DNA from: Ga0077555 sp963746315
GTDB taxonomy: Bacteria; Pseudomonadota; Alphaproteobacteria; Rhizobiales; Hyphomicrobiaceae
NCBI GenBank assembly: GCA_963746315.1
Contig: CAVVAR010000003.1
Location: 744,001-808,000, forward strand
DNA length: 64,000 nucleotides
Direction of reading: 5' to 3'
Shown here: positions 1 to 8,717 of the stretch, in pieces
Numbering within the stretch: position 1 is the first letter of the stretch
Layout of the letters: each line of letters begins with the position of its first letter
Program-made: the position numbers and the translations under genes
The notes under the pieces: generated by a model
What the model was told of the DNA's origin: nothing
The model's input: the letters and a program-made list of their open reading frames with translations, nothing else
The model's database searches: none

Positions 1-1435
1 CGTCTCCGCCTGGCGTTCCGAACGGCATCAATGCGCGCCCGTCCTCGAGAATGGCGATGGCCGGATTGGGCGTCAGCCGCGGCCGTTTCCCCGGCATCAC
101 CTCCGATGGATGGCCCTCGTCCGCCCACGACTGGCTGCCGCGTCCCGACGCGATCATCCCCGTCCCCGGGATCAGCTCGGCATCGTAGGAGGCGTCGCTC
201 GGCGTCGCCGAGAACACGTTGCCCGCACTGTCGATCACACAGCAGTAGGTCGTATCCGGTGACAGAGCCGGCGTCCGCTCCCGCGGCACGTTCGGAGCGG
301 CGGCACGCGGCCATCCGTCGATCGCGACTGCCTCCCTGAGATCCGGGAACGCGCGCTGCGGATCGATCAGCGCCCGGCGCTTGGCTTGCAGCTCCGTCGA
401 CAGCAGCGCATCCAGCGGCACGTCGACGAACCGCGGATCACCGAAATACGCCTCGCGATCCGCGCAGGCGAGCTTCACGGCCTCGGTCAACAGGTGGATG
501 TAGGCTGGCGAGTTGTGGCCGAGAGCGGCGAGGTCGTCCTTCTCAAGCATCCGCATCAGCATCGCGAGCAGTGGCCCTTGGCACCACGCGCCGCAAGTGT
601 AGACCTCGAGACGCCCTTGCCGGAAACGCACCGGTGCCTCGATCCGGGCTCGGAATCCCGCCATGTCCTCCCGCGTTAGCCAGCCGCCGTTGGCGGCATG
701 ATACCCGCAGATGGTCGCCGCGATGTCGCCCTCGTAGAAGGCGCGGTGAGCGGCCGCGAGGCCGGCGGCGCGGCCCTTGCCGGCAGCCGCCTTCTCCTCG
801 TCCACCATGTACTGGATCGACCGCGCGAGGTCGGTTTGGCGGAAGATCTCGCCCGGTGTCGGCGGTCGTCCGTTAGGCAGGAACACGGCCGTGTTGCCGG
901 GAAAGCGCCTGTACTTGTCCTGGTTGGCGACGATCGTGTCGCAGAACCGCGGATCGGCCGCAAAGCCTTCGCCCGCCAGCCGGATGGCGGCGGATGCCAC
1001 CTCGCCGAAGCTCATCGTGCCGTAGCGCTCGAGCGCCGTGATCCAGCCCGACGGGGCCCCCGGCACCACGGCACGCATCAATCCGTCCGGAATGCGCCCG
1101 CCGTGCTTCTCGCGGAAATAGGCGGATGACGCCTTGGCGGGCCAGACGCCGAGCCCGTCGATGGTGATCACCTCGCCGGTTGCCGCGAGGCGGATCATGG
1201 TCGGCGCGACGCCCGCGACATTGACCAGATCGCAGCACGTCACGCCGAGCGCGAGGCCGGTCGCGACGCCCGCATCGACGGCATTGCCGCCCGCTTCGAG
1301 AATGAGAAAACCGGCGTGTGCCGCCGCGTGGTGGCCGGCCGAGACCATGTGGCGCGTGCCGGTCAGCACGTTGCCATGCGTCGTCAGGCCCTTGAGGCCG
1401 ATGACGTCACCCGCCGTCTTGCTGAAGCCACCCAT
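1..1435 (-). CDS. ggt: Gamma-glutamyltranspeptidase family protein, C-terminal part outside the window
   Basis: I translated the minus strand from an ATG at 1435 and the frame stays open to base 1, so about 478 residues are visible and the C-terminus is cut by the window edge. The N-terminal region has the GGT hallmark of a gapped GGNAVDAGVATGLALGV stretch (about residues 50-66). The autoprocessing region shows DTTYCCVIDSAGN near residue 390, where the first Thr of the TT pair matches the catalytic N-terminal nucleophile of the small subunit. A GSQSWADEG and PGKRPRLTPNP segment follows, as in the family. The enzyme normally hydrolyses or transfers gamma-glutamyl groups (glutathione) in the periplasm, but no clear signal peptide is seen at this start. 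A GGGAG-type ribosome site lies 8 nt upstream. The substrate may differ from glutathione, as many GGT-like proteins are acylases. Confidence 0.88.
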   Translation of the reverse strand, partial: MGGFSKTAGDVIGLKGLTTHGNVLTGTRHMVSAGHHAAAHAGFLILEAGGNAVDAGVATGLALGVTCCDLVNVAGVAPTMIRLAATGEVITIDGLGVWPAKASSAYFREKHGGRIPDGLMRAVVPGAPSGWITALERYGTMSFGEVASAAIRLAGEGFAADPRFCDTIVANQDKYRRFPGNTAVFLPNGRPPTPGEIFRQTDLARSIQYMVDEEKAAAGKGRAAGLAAAHRAFYEGDIAATICGYHAANGGWLTREDMAGFRARIEAPVRFRQGRLEVYTCGAWCQGPLLAMLMRMLEKDDLAALGHNSPAYIHLLTEAVKLACADREAYFGDPRFVDVPLDALLSTELQAKRRALIDPQRAFPDLREAVAIDGWPRAAAPNVPRERTPALSPDTTYCCVIDSAGNVFSATPSDASYDAELIPGTGMIASGRGSQSWADEGHPSEVMPGKRPRLTPNPAIAILEDGRALMPFGTPGGD

Positions 1436-1575
1436 CGCATGCGCTCCCGCTGTCGCGCGGCCACACGGCCGCAACCCGAAGCTTCGGGCAGGACGGCGCT
1501 GTCATCAAGCGCGAACTTCCAGCGATCCCCCCGCGCGACCCAGCTGGCTGCGCGTAGCGCTATCGGTTTGCACAA

Positions 1576-2013
1576 CTAGGACTCCTTTTCCTCCATCAGC
1601 TCGATCGAGACGTTGTCGGGCGCCTGGATGTAGCAGAGCAGGCTTCCGTTCACGCCGCTCTTGAGGGGCACTGGGAAGGCCACTCCCTTCGCGGCAAGCC
1701 CTTCGCAGAACGCCCTGAGATCACCTCGGTACATGAAGCCGAAGTGATCCGTGCCCCATTCGTTGTGGCTCGAGAAATCCCCGAAACCCCTTATCGGCGT
1801 CGCATCTTTCGGCGCCTCGCTCGGCCGTTGTCCTCGGATCAGGATCGTCATTCCGCCGAGTTCGACGAAGATCTGCGGCGCGCCACGTGCCATCGTCTCG
1901 GCCGCGATCGTGGCGCCGAGCATCTCGACATACCATCGCGCGCTGGCGTGGGGATCGCGGGCGATGATGTGCACATGGTCGAACTTGAATGCCGGATTGC
2001 TCACGGAGTCCAC
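1576..2013 (-). CDS. VOC (glyoxalase/bleomycin resistance) family protein
   Basis: The 145-residue protein is one vicinal-oxygen-chelate module. It has the opening FKFDHVHIIARDPHASARWY, in which the His after FDH is a usual metal ligand, then FVELGGMTILIRG, HFGFMYRGDL and a closing NVSIELMEE in which the Glu is the usual last metal ligand. Such proteins bind a divalent metal and act as lyases, isomerases or ring-cleavage dioxygenases, and the substrate cannot be read from sequence. It lies about 140 nt upstream of ggt on the same strand and 55 nt downstream of the PRISE-like reductase, so the three may be cotranscribed. Confidence 0.85.
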   Translation of the reverse strand: MDSVSNPAFKFDHVHIIARDPHASARWYVEMLGATIAAETMARGAPQIFVELGGMTILIRGQRPSEAPKDATPIRGFGDFSSHNEWGTDHFGFMYRGDLRAFCEGLAAKGVAFPVPLKSGVNGSLLCYIQAPDNVSIELMEEKES

Positions 2014-2068
2014 CTCCCGGGTTGCCGCGGAGCCGCCGTTGCAGGAAACGGCGGACCCGCTCGTCGAC

Positions 2069-3133
2069 TTACGGCAGCACCTTCGCCTCGCGATACTGCG
2101 CGAGTTGCCTGAGGATCTGATCCTCCGTGTCGACGGTGTCGTGAAACCCCGCCAGCCGGATCTTCGTCATGCTCGACACCACGTCCGTTTCGAGTCCCCA
2201 CAGGAAATCGCCGAAGTTCCAGGTCACGACGTCTTCCATTCGCGATGACACGAGCCCGTGCCGCTTCGCGATCGCCTCCCATACCGGCGCCTTGTCCGAC
2301 ATCCAGAGACCGAGATTGAGTGGCCGTACCTGACCCACCTCCATCCCGTAGAATTTCGCGATCCGGGGCCACAGGCGCTCCCACCGGAAAACCGTTCCGT
2401 CGGTCACGTTGAAGGCCTCGTTCCGCGCTTCTGGCGCTGTCGCCATCCACGCAACCGCACGCCCGAGTTGGCTCGCGTCCGTCGCCTCGAACAGCGCCGT
2501 GTAGTTTTGCGGTTTCCCCGGAAAGTCGAGCCGCATCCCCATCTCACGGCACATCGCAGCCCACGCCCCGATGGTCGGCGGCATGTTTCGCGCCCGCTCC
2601 GGCGCGAAATCGTAGAGGAACCCCGGCCGTGATGCGGACCACGTCCACCGCTTGCCCTTTTGGTGCGCTCTGAGCAGATCCTCCTGCGCATAGTAGAAGT
2701 TCGGCGGCATGTGCCGCGGATCGTCCTCGCGCGCCGGGCTCGACATGCGCCCGAGGTGCATGCCGTACCATTTCGTGCCCTCGACCAGATGCACGTGCTC
2801 GAGCCCCTTCGCCGAGGCTTCCGCGCCCTCGAGCAGGTTCCCCATCATGGCGGCGTTACCCTCGACGTCCTCGACACCCTTCGAGGCATCGGAGAACTGC
2901 GCCCGAGCGGTGTAGAACAGGTGCGTCGCTTCGGGCACCTTCGCCAGCGCCGCCCGCGTGCTCTCGGCGTTCGTCAGGTCCGCCGCGAGGAACTGGAGCC
3001 TGGGATCCTCCGATTTCGGCGGGTTGCGCGACAGTCCCACGATCCGCCAGTCGGCATCCGCGAGCAGCGCCTCCTTCAGCCGCTTCGCCGCCGCCCCCGT
3101 CGCCCCCGCGATCACCGCCACCTTGCCCGGCAT
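2069..3133 (-). CDS. PRISE-like NAD(P)-dependent short-chain reductase
   Basis: This 354-residue protein has an N-terminal Rossmann motif VAVIAGATGAAAKRL (residues 4-18) followed by WRIVGLSRNPP, which is the cofactor-selecting Arg region of extended SDRs. The C-terminal part has AFNVTDGTVFRWERLWPRIA, close to the FN-x-T-N/D-G-x-x-F-x-W-x-x-LW motif of the progesterone 5-beta-reductase/iridoid synthase (PRISE) group, which reduces activated C=C bonds of enones. A KWYGMHLG segment fits the usual active-site Tyr/Lys area. The ATG at 3133 has AGGAG 7 nt upstream. It is divergent from the sulfurtransferase gene. The physiological enone substrate is unknown. Confidence 0.8.
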   Translation of the reverse strand: MPGKVAVIAGATGAAAKRLKEALLADADWRIVGLSRNPPKSEDPRLQFLAADLTNAESTRAALAKVPEATHLFYTARAQFSDASKGVEDVEGNAAMMGNLLEGAEASAKGLEHVHLVEGTKWYGMHLGRMSSPAREDDPRHMPPNFYYAQEDLLRAHQKGKRWTWSASRPGFLYDFAPERARNMPPTIGAWAAMCREMGMRLDFPGKPQNYTALFEATDASQLGRAVAWMATAPEARNEAFNVTDGTVFRWERLWPRIAKFYGMEVGQVRPLNLGLWMSDKAPVWEAIAKRHGLVSSRMEDVVTWNFGDFLWGLETDVVSSMTKIRLAGFHDTVDTEDQILRQLAQYREAKVLP

Positions 3134-3300
3134 CTCATTCTCCTGCTTCGTGCCAACTTGCGAATTTGAGCCTGACTGTTGTGGCGGGGGGATAGGCTGT
3201 CAATCACCGCCGCGCGTTGCCGCCAGCAAACCGCTTCCTTGCCACCGAGGATCTGCCTACCATCGCAGTCAAAGCCGCGGCCGTCATGATGGAGCCCCCG

Positions 3301-4179
3301 ATGCGCGATCCCAAGGCCCTGATTACCACCGAGGCGCTGGCCGCTGCGCTGAGCGACCCGAGCGTCCGCGTCTACGACTGCACCACGTACAACAATCCGC
3401 CGCCGCCCGGCGTCGACGAGCCCTATCTGCCCGAGCCCGGCCTGCGCACCTTCCGCGAGGCCCATATACCGGGCGCCGATTTCCTCGATCTCCAGGGCGA
3501 GTTCTCGGACAGGAGCCAGCGCCACTGGTTCATGATGCCGAAGGATCCGGCGCAGCTCGAGGCGGCCTTCTCGCGCCATGGCATCGGCGACGGCGTCCGC
3601 GTTGTGCTCTACAGCGTCGGCACCATGATGTGGGCGACGCGCTTCTGGTGGATGCTGCGCGCGCTGGGCTTCGACAACGTGGCGGTGCTCGACGGCGGCT
3701 TCGACAAGTGGAAGGCCGAGGGCCGCCCCACCGAGAGTGGTGACCCGAAAGGCTACCCGTCGGCCGCCTTCAAGGCCCGCCCGCGCCCCGGCCTCTTCGT
3801 CGACGCAGCCACCGCCAAGGCCGCCATTGGCGCGCCCCGTGTCGTCACGGTCAACGCGCTGGGCCCGCAGTTCCACAACGGCCTGGAGCCCAGCCGCTAC
3901 GGTCGCCCAGGCCGCATTCCCGGCAGTGTCAACGTCTCGGCCGCCACCCTCGTCGACCCGGCCAGCAAGGGCTTCACCTCGCTCGACGACGCGGCTGCCA
4001 AGCTCGAGGCGAAGGGCGTCACCAAGGACAAGAAGGTGATCGTCTATTGCGGCGGCGGTATCTCGGCCACCATCGACCTCTTCCTCATGCACCAGCTCGG
4101 TTACGACGACATCGCCCTCTACGATGCGTCCATGGGCGAGTGGGCCAAAGACATCAGCCTGCCCATCGAGACCGACTGA
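3301..4179 (+). CDS. sseA: Sulfurtransferase with two rhodanese domains (3-mercaptopyruvate/thiosulfate type)
   Basis: Two rhodanese modules make up 292 residues. The N-terminal, inactive one contains HIPGADFLD and WWMLRALGFDNVAVLDGGF. The C-terminal one contains RIPGSVNV and the persulfide loop VIVYCGGGISATIDLFLM with the catalytic Cys. The loop CGGGIS differs from CGSGVT of E. coli SseA and from CRKGVT of classical rhodanese, so donor specificity is uncertain. The enzyme moves sulfur from mercaptopyruvate or thiosulfate to a thiol acceptor or cyanide in the cytosol. The frame is open further upstream (ATG at 3286 and 3289), but the ATG at 3301 has GGAG 6 nt before it and starts the usual domain boundary. 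Confidence 0.88.
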   Translation: MRDPKALITTEALAAALSDPSVRVYDCTTYNNPPPPGVDEPYLPEPGLRTFREAHIPGADFLDLQGEFSDRSQRHWFMMPKDPAQLEAAFSRHGIGDGVRVVLYSVGTMMWATRFWWMLRALGFDNVAVLDGGFDKWKAEGRPTESGDPKGYPSAAFKARPRPGLFVDAATAKAAIGAPRVVTVNALGPQFHNGLEPSRYGRPGRIPGSVNVSAATLVDPASKGFTSLDDAAAKLEAKGVTKDKKVIVYCGGGISATIDLFLMHQLGYDDIALYDASMGEWAKDISLPIETD

Positions 4180-4258
4180 CCATACGGACCGGTAAGACTT
4201 GCAGACGCGCCAACCGCATCGAACTGACCTGCCGATGCCGGGTCCAGCTCCAACTTCA

Positions 4259-4300
4259 CCTCTCCCCCTGGGGAGAGGTCGGCGCCCGCAGGGCGACGGG
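4259..4300. repeat. Intergenic double-hairpin repeat of a type common in Hyphomicrobiales
   Basis: The spacer between the sulfurtransferase and the SDR gene holds two adjacent perfect hairpins. The first is CCTCTCCC with GGGAGAGG and a 4-nt loop (4259-4278), the second CGCCC-GCA-GGGCG (4283-4295), followed by a GGGTGAGGGG tail. From general knowledge, very similar CCTCTCCC...GGGAGAGGTCGGCGC...GGGTGAGGGG elements are dispersed through many rhizobial-type genomes. Only one copy is seen in this window. Confidence 0.6.
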
Positions 4301-4360
4301 TGAGGGGAACTCGCCCCAGGCACCGGCTTCATAGACGACACACCAAGAGGACACCCCACC

Positions 4361-5161
4361 ATGCGCGACATCAACGGCAAGATCGCCTGGATCACCGGCG
4401 CCGGCACTGGCATCGGCGAGGCCGCAGCCAAGGCCCTCGCGGCGGAAGGCGCCGTCGTCATCCTCACAGGCCGCCGGAAGGAGCCGCTGGAGAAGGTTCA
4501 GGCCATCATCACCCAGGCTGGCGGCAAGGCCGAGATCCAGTCCGGCGATCTCGGCAAGGCCGCGAGCGTCAAGCGCATCGTCGAGGCCATCATGGCCGCG
4601 CACGGCCGCATCGATATCGTCGTTTCCAACGCCGGCACCAATGTGCCGAACCGCTGGTGGCGCAATCTCACCACCGAGGCCATCGACACCCTCGTCGCCG
4701 GCAATCTGCAATCGGCGCTCTACGTGACGCATGCTGTTCTACCGATCATGCGCCAGCAAGGCGACGGACAGATCATCCACACCTCGTCCATGGCCGGCCG
4801 CAACATCGGCATGGTCTCGGGCCCGATCTACACCGCCGCCAAGCACGCCGTCGTTGCCATGAGCCACACCATCAACCTCGAGGAATGCCTGAACGGCATC
4901 CGCTCGACGGTCATCCTCCCCGGCGAGGTAGCAACCGAGATCATGCAGTTCCGTGATCCCCCCGAGCTGCCCGAGACGCTTGCGAAAATGGTCCAGCCCG
5001 AGGACATGGGCACCGTCGTCGCCTTCGTGGCGAAGCAGCCGCCCCACGTCTGCGTCAACGAGATGTGGGTCACCCCCACCCATAACCGTGGCTACGTCGC
5101 CATGGTCAAAGGCCGCCAGGCTCAATGGGACGAAGCCCGCGCCAAAGGCGGCAAGGGCTAG
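4361..5161 (+). CDS. SDR family NAD(P)-dependent oxidoreductase
   Basis: A classical short-chain dehydrogenase of 266 residues. The cofactor motif TGAGTGIGEAA (about residues 13-23) is followed by LTGRR, which suggests NADP preference through the Arg pair. NAG is in VVSNAGTNVP. The catalytic Ser lies in IIHTSSMAG, and YTAAKHAVVAMSH supplies the Tyr-x-x-x-Lys pair. The C-terminal VNEMWVTPTHNR stretch is usual for bacterial SDRs of unknown specificity. The ATG has an AAGAGGACA ribosome site upstream. It follows the sulfurtransferase gene after about 180 nt containing a palindromic repeat, so cotranscription is doubtful. Confidence 0.88.
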   Translation: MRDINGKIAWITGAGTGIGEAAAKALAAEGAVVILTGRRKEPLEKVQAIITQAGGKAEIQSGDLGKAASVKRIVEAIMAAHGRIDIVVSNAGTNVPNRWWRNLTTEAIDTLVAGNLQSALYVTHAVLPIMRQQGDGQIIHTSSMAGRNIGMVSGPIYTAAKHAVVAMSHTINLEECLNGIRSTVILPGEVATEIMQFRDPPELPETLAKMVQPEDMGTVVAFVAKQPPHVCVNEMWVTPTHNRGYVAMVKGRQAQWDEARAKGGKG

Positions 5162-5333
5162 CGCCTCCACAGCACGCACTACCGCGAGCACCGCCCCATC
5201 GAGCGACGGGAACATCATCTCGTTTGCTTGCGTTTCCCGCTCAGGCCGTGGGTGTTGACCGACGGCTTTGACGCAGCTCCGTCCGCCTGCTTTCGGCGAT
5301 CGGACGCGGGCGGGGACCGATCGGTGCGCGATA

Positions 5334-6410
5334 ATGGTCGAGAGCGGAAGAATTCTTGTTGTCGTGCTGACAGCCATCATGGCCCTCGCGACCGCGCTCC
5401 CGAAAATTCCGTGGCCGAATGGCCTGGTCCGGGTCAGCGAGTTCCCTCGCGCACAGATTGCGGCGCTGACGGTGGCTCTGATGCCGGTCACGGTCTGGTC
5501 GCCATTCACGTACGAGACCCAAGGTGCTCTTCTCGTTACTCAGCTGATCGTGCTGGTGGTACAAGTGAAGGCTTGTGCGCTCTACACGCCTGTCGCCAGA
5601 GTGCAGTCCTTGCGAGGCGAGGCGGGGTCGAGGGATCAGGCTGTTCGGATCCTGACATGCAATGTGCTGATGTCCAATCGGCGCCACGAGGCCGTTCTCG
5701 ACCTCATCGGCCGTGCAGATCCGGACATTGCCATTCTACTCGAGATCGACGACGCCTGGGCAGAGGCGCTGAGTCCGCTCGCATCGCGGCTTCCTCATCG
5801 GCTGTCTTGGACGTGCGATAACACCTACGGCATGTTGGTCATGTCGCGCCTGCCGCTCTCGGAAACCGAGATCCGTTTCCTGGTTTTCGAGAACGTCCCC
5901 TCCATCCGGGCCCGTGTCGAGTTGCCCGGTGGCGACTTTTTCCGTCTTTTCGCCGTGCATCCCGAGCCGCCGATGCCGTATGAGGACTCGATCGGCCGCG
6001 ACGGCGAGCTCGCAATGGTCGCGTTGGAGGTCGCAAAGGATTCCCTGCCAGCCATTGTCACGGGCGATCTCAACGACGTGGCTTGGTCGCGGACGACGCG
6101 CCGCTTTCAACGCCTGAGTGGCCTCCTGGACCCTCGGGTCGGCCGCGGCTTCTACAGCACCTTCGACGCCCGCATCCCTGTCCTGCGTTGGCCGCTCGAT
6201 CACCTCTTTCACAGCCCCCGTTTCCGACTCGTTCGGATCGAACGTCTGCCATACGTCGGATCTGACCACTTCCCGATGCTGTTCGAGCTGGTGCTCACCC
6301 AGGAGATGGGCCGCAACGTAGCGAAGCCCGACGCACAGGATATCGAGGAGGCCGCGGAGGTCTCGTCTGCTGCAAATGGGCTTGAGCGAGGTCCCATAGG
6401 CGAGACTTAG
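5334..6410 (+). CDS. Membrane-anchored endonuclease/exonuclease/phosphatase family protein
   Basis: From the ATG at 5334 the protein has 358 residues. Two or three hydrophobic segments occupy roughly residues 5-85 (ILVVVLTAIMALATALP, ALTVALMPVTVW, LLVTQLIVLVV), followed by an EEP fold. Motifs of the fold are RILTCNVL, AILLEID with the metal-binding Glu, IVTGDLNDV, and the terminal YVGSDHFPMLFEL with the catalytic Asp-His. Homologues of this layout (YafD/YbhP-like) hydrolyse phosphodiesters or phosphomonoesters at the periplasmic face, but substrates are mostly unknown. The frame is open to 5268, but no better start is seen there. It precedes the DedA gene by 32 nt, so the two are probably one unit. 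Confidence 0.82.
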   Translation: MVESGRILVVVLTAIMALATALPKIPWPNGLVRVSEFPRAQIAALTVALMPVTVWSPFTYETQGALLVTQLIVLVVQVKACALYTPVARVQSLRGEAGSRDQAVRILTCNVLMSNRRHEAVLDLIGRADPDIAILLEIDDAWAEALSPLASRLPHRLSWTCDNTYGMLVMSRLPLSETEIRFLVFENVPSIRARVELPGGDFFRLFAVHPEPPMPYEDSIGRDGELAMVALEVAKDSLPAIVTGDLNDVAWSRTTRRFQRLSGLLDPRVGRGFYSTFDARIPVLRWPLDHLFHSPRFRLVRIERLPYVGSDHFPMLFELVLTQEMGRNVAKPDAQDIEEAAEVSSAANGLERGPIGET

Positions 6411-6442
6411 GACACGGCTACAGCTACTTTGGCGGAGCCTCG

Positions 6443-7042
6443 ATGTTCGATTGGATTACGGGCTTGGTAGAGCGCACCGGCTATGTCGGGATTGCACTGC
6501 TCATGCTTGTCGAGAACGTCTTCCCTCCGATCCCATCGGAGCTGATCATGCCCCTGGCCGGGTTCGCGGCGGCCCGCGGCGAGATGAGTTTCGCGTTAGT
6601 CGTGCTGGCGGGCACGATCGGCTCGGTGGCCGGGGGCACGCTCTGGTACCTGGCAGGCCGATGGCTCGGGTGTGAGCGCCTGAAGCGGCTTGCCGCCCGT
6701 CACGGCCGCTGGATTACACTGGCACCGGACGAGGTCGACGCTGCAGCCGCTTGGTTTCGTCGCCATTGCGGCAAGTCGGTCTTCTTCGGCCGCCTCGTTC
6801 CTGCCGTCCGCACGCTCATTTCAGTGCCGGCGGGCATCTCCGAGATGCCGCTGCCGCGCTTCCTCGCACTGTCGACGCTCGGGACGGCCATTTGGACCGG
6901 TCTCCTCGCCGGCGGTGGCTTACTGCTCGAGGGCCAGTACGAGCAACTTTCTGTCTGGCTCAATCCAATCTCGAACGGGATCGTCGGCCTGCTTGGTCTA
7001 TGGTACGCCTATCGCGTCGGAACTTTTGAGCCGAAGACATGA
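6443..7042 (+). CDS. DedA family (VTT domain) membrane protein
   Basis: The 199-residue protein carries the DedA/SNARE-associated signature. FPPIPSELIMPLAG lies near residues 28-41, a GGTLWYLAGRWLG segment follows, and the re-entrant region reads FFGRLVPAVRTLISVPAGISEMPLPRF, containing the conserved GRxxPxxRxxxxxPAG motif. About four to five hydrophobic helices are present. DedA proteins are now linked to undecaprenyl-phosphate or phospholipid flipping and to membrane-energy and drug tolerance. GGAG lies 6 nt before the ATG. It directly follows the EEP-family membrane gene, and an envelope lipid role for the pair is an inference. Confidence 0.92.
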   Translation: MFDWITGLVERTGYVGIALLMLVENVFPPIPSELIMPLAGFAAARGEMSFALVVLAGTIGSVAGGTLWYLAGRWLGCERLKRLAARHGRWITLAPDEVDAAAAWFRRHCGKSVFFGRLVPAVRTLISVPAGISEMPLPRFLALSTLGTAIWTGLLAGGGLLLEGQYEQLSVWLNPISNGIVGLLGLWYAYRVGTFEPKT

Positions 7043-7171
7043 TGGCGGTAGCGGTTTTGAAGGCGGTCTGTGCGGCGGAGGTTCATCGGCCCTGCCCACT
7101 CGCCGTTGTTTCTCTGCCCCATTAAAGTCCGGCCGCCGCTCCGGCCCAGCCTTGCATCCGAGGGAACCCCC

Positions 7172-7882
7172 ATGACAGCCGCACCCCACTCCGCCGAGCT
7201 CCTGGCGAAGCTCGCCGAGGTCGACACGCCGACGATCTGCAACGCGCTCGAGATCGTGACGCCGGAGCGCCGCCTGACAGGCTTCACCATGAAGCCGCTT
7301 GTCTGCCCGTTCCCCGATCTGCCGCCCATGGTGGGTTATGCCCGAACGGCAACCGTTCGTGCCACCCACGCCCACGAGCTTTCCGGCAAGCCTGCCCGGG
7401 ACCAGCGCGTCTCCTACTACGAGTACATCGCCTCGAAGCCCGGCCCGACGATCACCTGCATCCAGGACCTAGACGGCCACGACGTCGGCTTCGGTGCTTT
7501 CTGGGGCGAGGTTCAGTCGACCGTCCACAAGGCGCTGGGCTCGCTCGGCGTCGTAACGGACGGCTGCATCCGCGACATCCCGGCTTGGGCACCAGGCTTC
7601 CAGGCGCTCGCCGGATCGATAGCGCCGAGCCACGGGTTCACGCATCTCGCAGGCTTCGGCCAGGAGATCCGCATCCACGGCATGCTGGTCCGCCACGGCG
7701 ACTTGATCCACGCCGACCGCCACGGCGCGGTGGTGATCCCGCACGCCGCGGCCGAGAAAATTCCTGCTGCTTGCGATCTTCTGGCACGCAAGGAGGCCGC
7801 GATTCTCGACAAGGCCCGAAAGCCAGGCTTCACGGTCGAGGACTTGAAGCGTGCTTTCGCCGAGCAGGACGACATTCACTAA
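7172..7882 (+). CDS. RraA-like protein (HMG/CHA aldolase-type fold)
   Basis: From the ATG at 7172, which follows GAGGGAAC, the protein has 236 residues. It shows the RraA/4-hydroxy-4-methyl-2-oxoglutarate aldolase fold: DTPTICNALE near the N-terminus, a GYARTATVRA strand, GVVTDGCIRDIPAW with the Asp/Arg pair that binds metal and substrate in the aldolases, and VRHGDLIHADRHGAVVIP. The family includes RNase E activity regulators and class II pyruvate aldolases. The GCIRD segment favours the aldolase-like group, usually found in aromatic or sugar-acid breakdown. It ends 75 nt before the convergent BA14K gene, with a hairpin between them. Confidence 0.83.
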   Translation: MTAAPHSAELLAKLAEVDTPTICNALEIVTPERRLTGFTMKPLVCPFPDLPPMVGYARTATVRATHAHELSGKPARDQRVSYYEYIASKPGPTITCIQDLDGHDVGFGAFWGEVQSTVHKALGSLGVVTDGCIRDIPAWAPGFQALAGSIAPSHGFTHLAGFGQEIRIHGMLVRHGDLIHADRHGAVVIPHAAAEKIPAACDLLARKEAAILDKARKPGFTVEDLKRAFAEQDDIH

Positions 7883-7892
7883 AACGACGGAC

Positions 7893-7917
7893 GCCTCGCG
7901 GGGTCTCTCCGCGAGGC
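7893..7917. terminator. Hairpin between convergent genes
   Basis: GCCTCGCGG and CCGCGAGGC form a perfect 9-bp GC-rich stem with a 7-nt loop, 10 nt after the stop of the RraA-like gene and 40 nt from the stop of the opposing BA14K gene. There is no strong T tract on either side, so it may work in both directions with Rho or only as a 3' stabiliser. Confidence 0.6.
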
Positions 7918-7957
7918 ATCCAAATCAAACAGTTCTCTCAGAGCTGTTCAGGTGGCG

Positions 7958-8449
7958 TCAGTTCCGCAGGTAGGGACAGAGCTTCCGCGGCTCGTCGCCG
8001 TAGGGCTGGAACGTGCCGTCGCTCCACCGGAACGAATTGTAGCGATCATCACAGCGCTGCCAGGCATCGCGATAGTTGCGCTGCGATGCAACGATGCTTC
8101 CTCCGATGATGGCGCTCGCGATTGCACCCGCTACCGACGGGCCATAGCCATAGCGCCGGCCGCGATATCCGCGCCGGCCAGCCCAGCCTCGGTTCCGCCA
8201 GCCACGTCCGCGCCAATTGCCGTGGCGCCTGCCCTGCCAGCCGCCCCGCCAGTTCCGCCCACGATATTGCGCCAGTTGCACCTTCCCGTCCGCAACCTGC
8301 GCCATCGCAGGCGCCGATGCGGTGTTGCTGATCACGGCTGGCGATACCGGTGCTGCGGTTGCCGGTGCAAGCACGGCGAATGCCGTTGTGGCAGCCAGCA
8401 CCGAGAAGGTTGCCACAGCTCCAGTGCGCGCGGCCGTTAGAATCCTCAT
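7958..8449 (-). CDS. BA14K family secreted protein
   Basis: The ATG at 8449 gives 163 residues. The protein begins with a signal peptide (MRILTAARTGAVATFSVLAA, then a hydrophobic Ala-rich core to about residue 32). A low-complexity Gly/Arg/Trp/Tyr-rich region follows (RGRNWRGGWQGRRHGNWRG). The end is the BA14K module: AIIGGSIVASQ, then WQRCDDRYNSFRWSDGTFQPYG and RKLCPYL with two Cys. The family was named from Brucella, where a member is an immunoreactive lectin-like envelope protein. It is largely restricted to Hyphomicrobiales, which supports the taxonomic placement. The frame is open far upstream, but that part has no homology-like features. Confidence 0.85.
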   Translation of the reverse strand: MRILTAARTGAVATFSVLAATTAFAVLAPATAAPVSPAVISNTASAPAMAQVADGKVQLAQYRGRNWRGGWQGRRHGNWRGRGWRNRGWAGRRGYRGRRYGYGPSVAGAIASAIIGGSIVASQRNYRDAWQRCDDRYNSFRWSDGTFQPYGDEPRKLCPYLRN

Positions 8450-8717
8450 GTCGTTCCTTTCCGCCGAAACAATCCCGACCGCCGCATGCAGCCTGGACGC
8501 TCCGATCATCCGTATCGATGTCTGGGCAACGTCGGTCGGCCAGCAGGGTTCCCGATTTTGACAGGGTTGGCGGCAGCCAACTCGTCGAGCCCGTCGAACG
8601 GCCGACCCTCCAGCGTGGTCCGATTGACCGAGATCAAAGCCCGCGAGGAGCGCTGCTAGGCATGATTTGTGACAATCAGGGCCGCCACGGACATTCCGTC
8701 CGGTCCCGTGATTGGTC

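Noticed and set aside
3112..4467. 451-codon minus-strand open frame
   Set aside because: It is antisense to the sulfurtransferase gene and crosses the repeat at 4259; compositionally a shadow.
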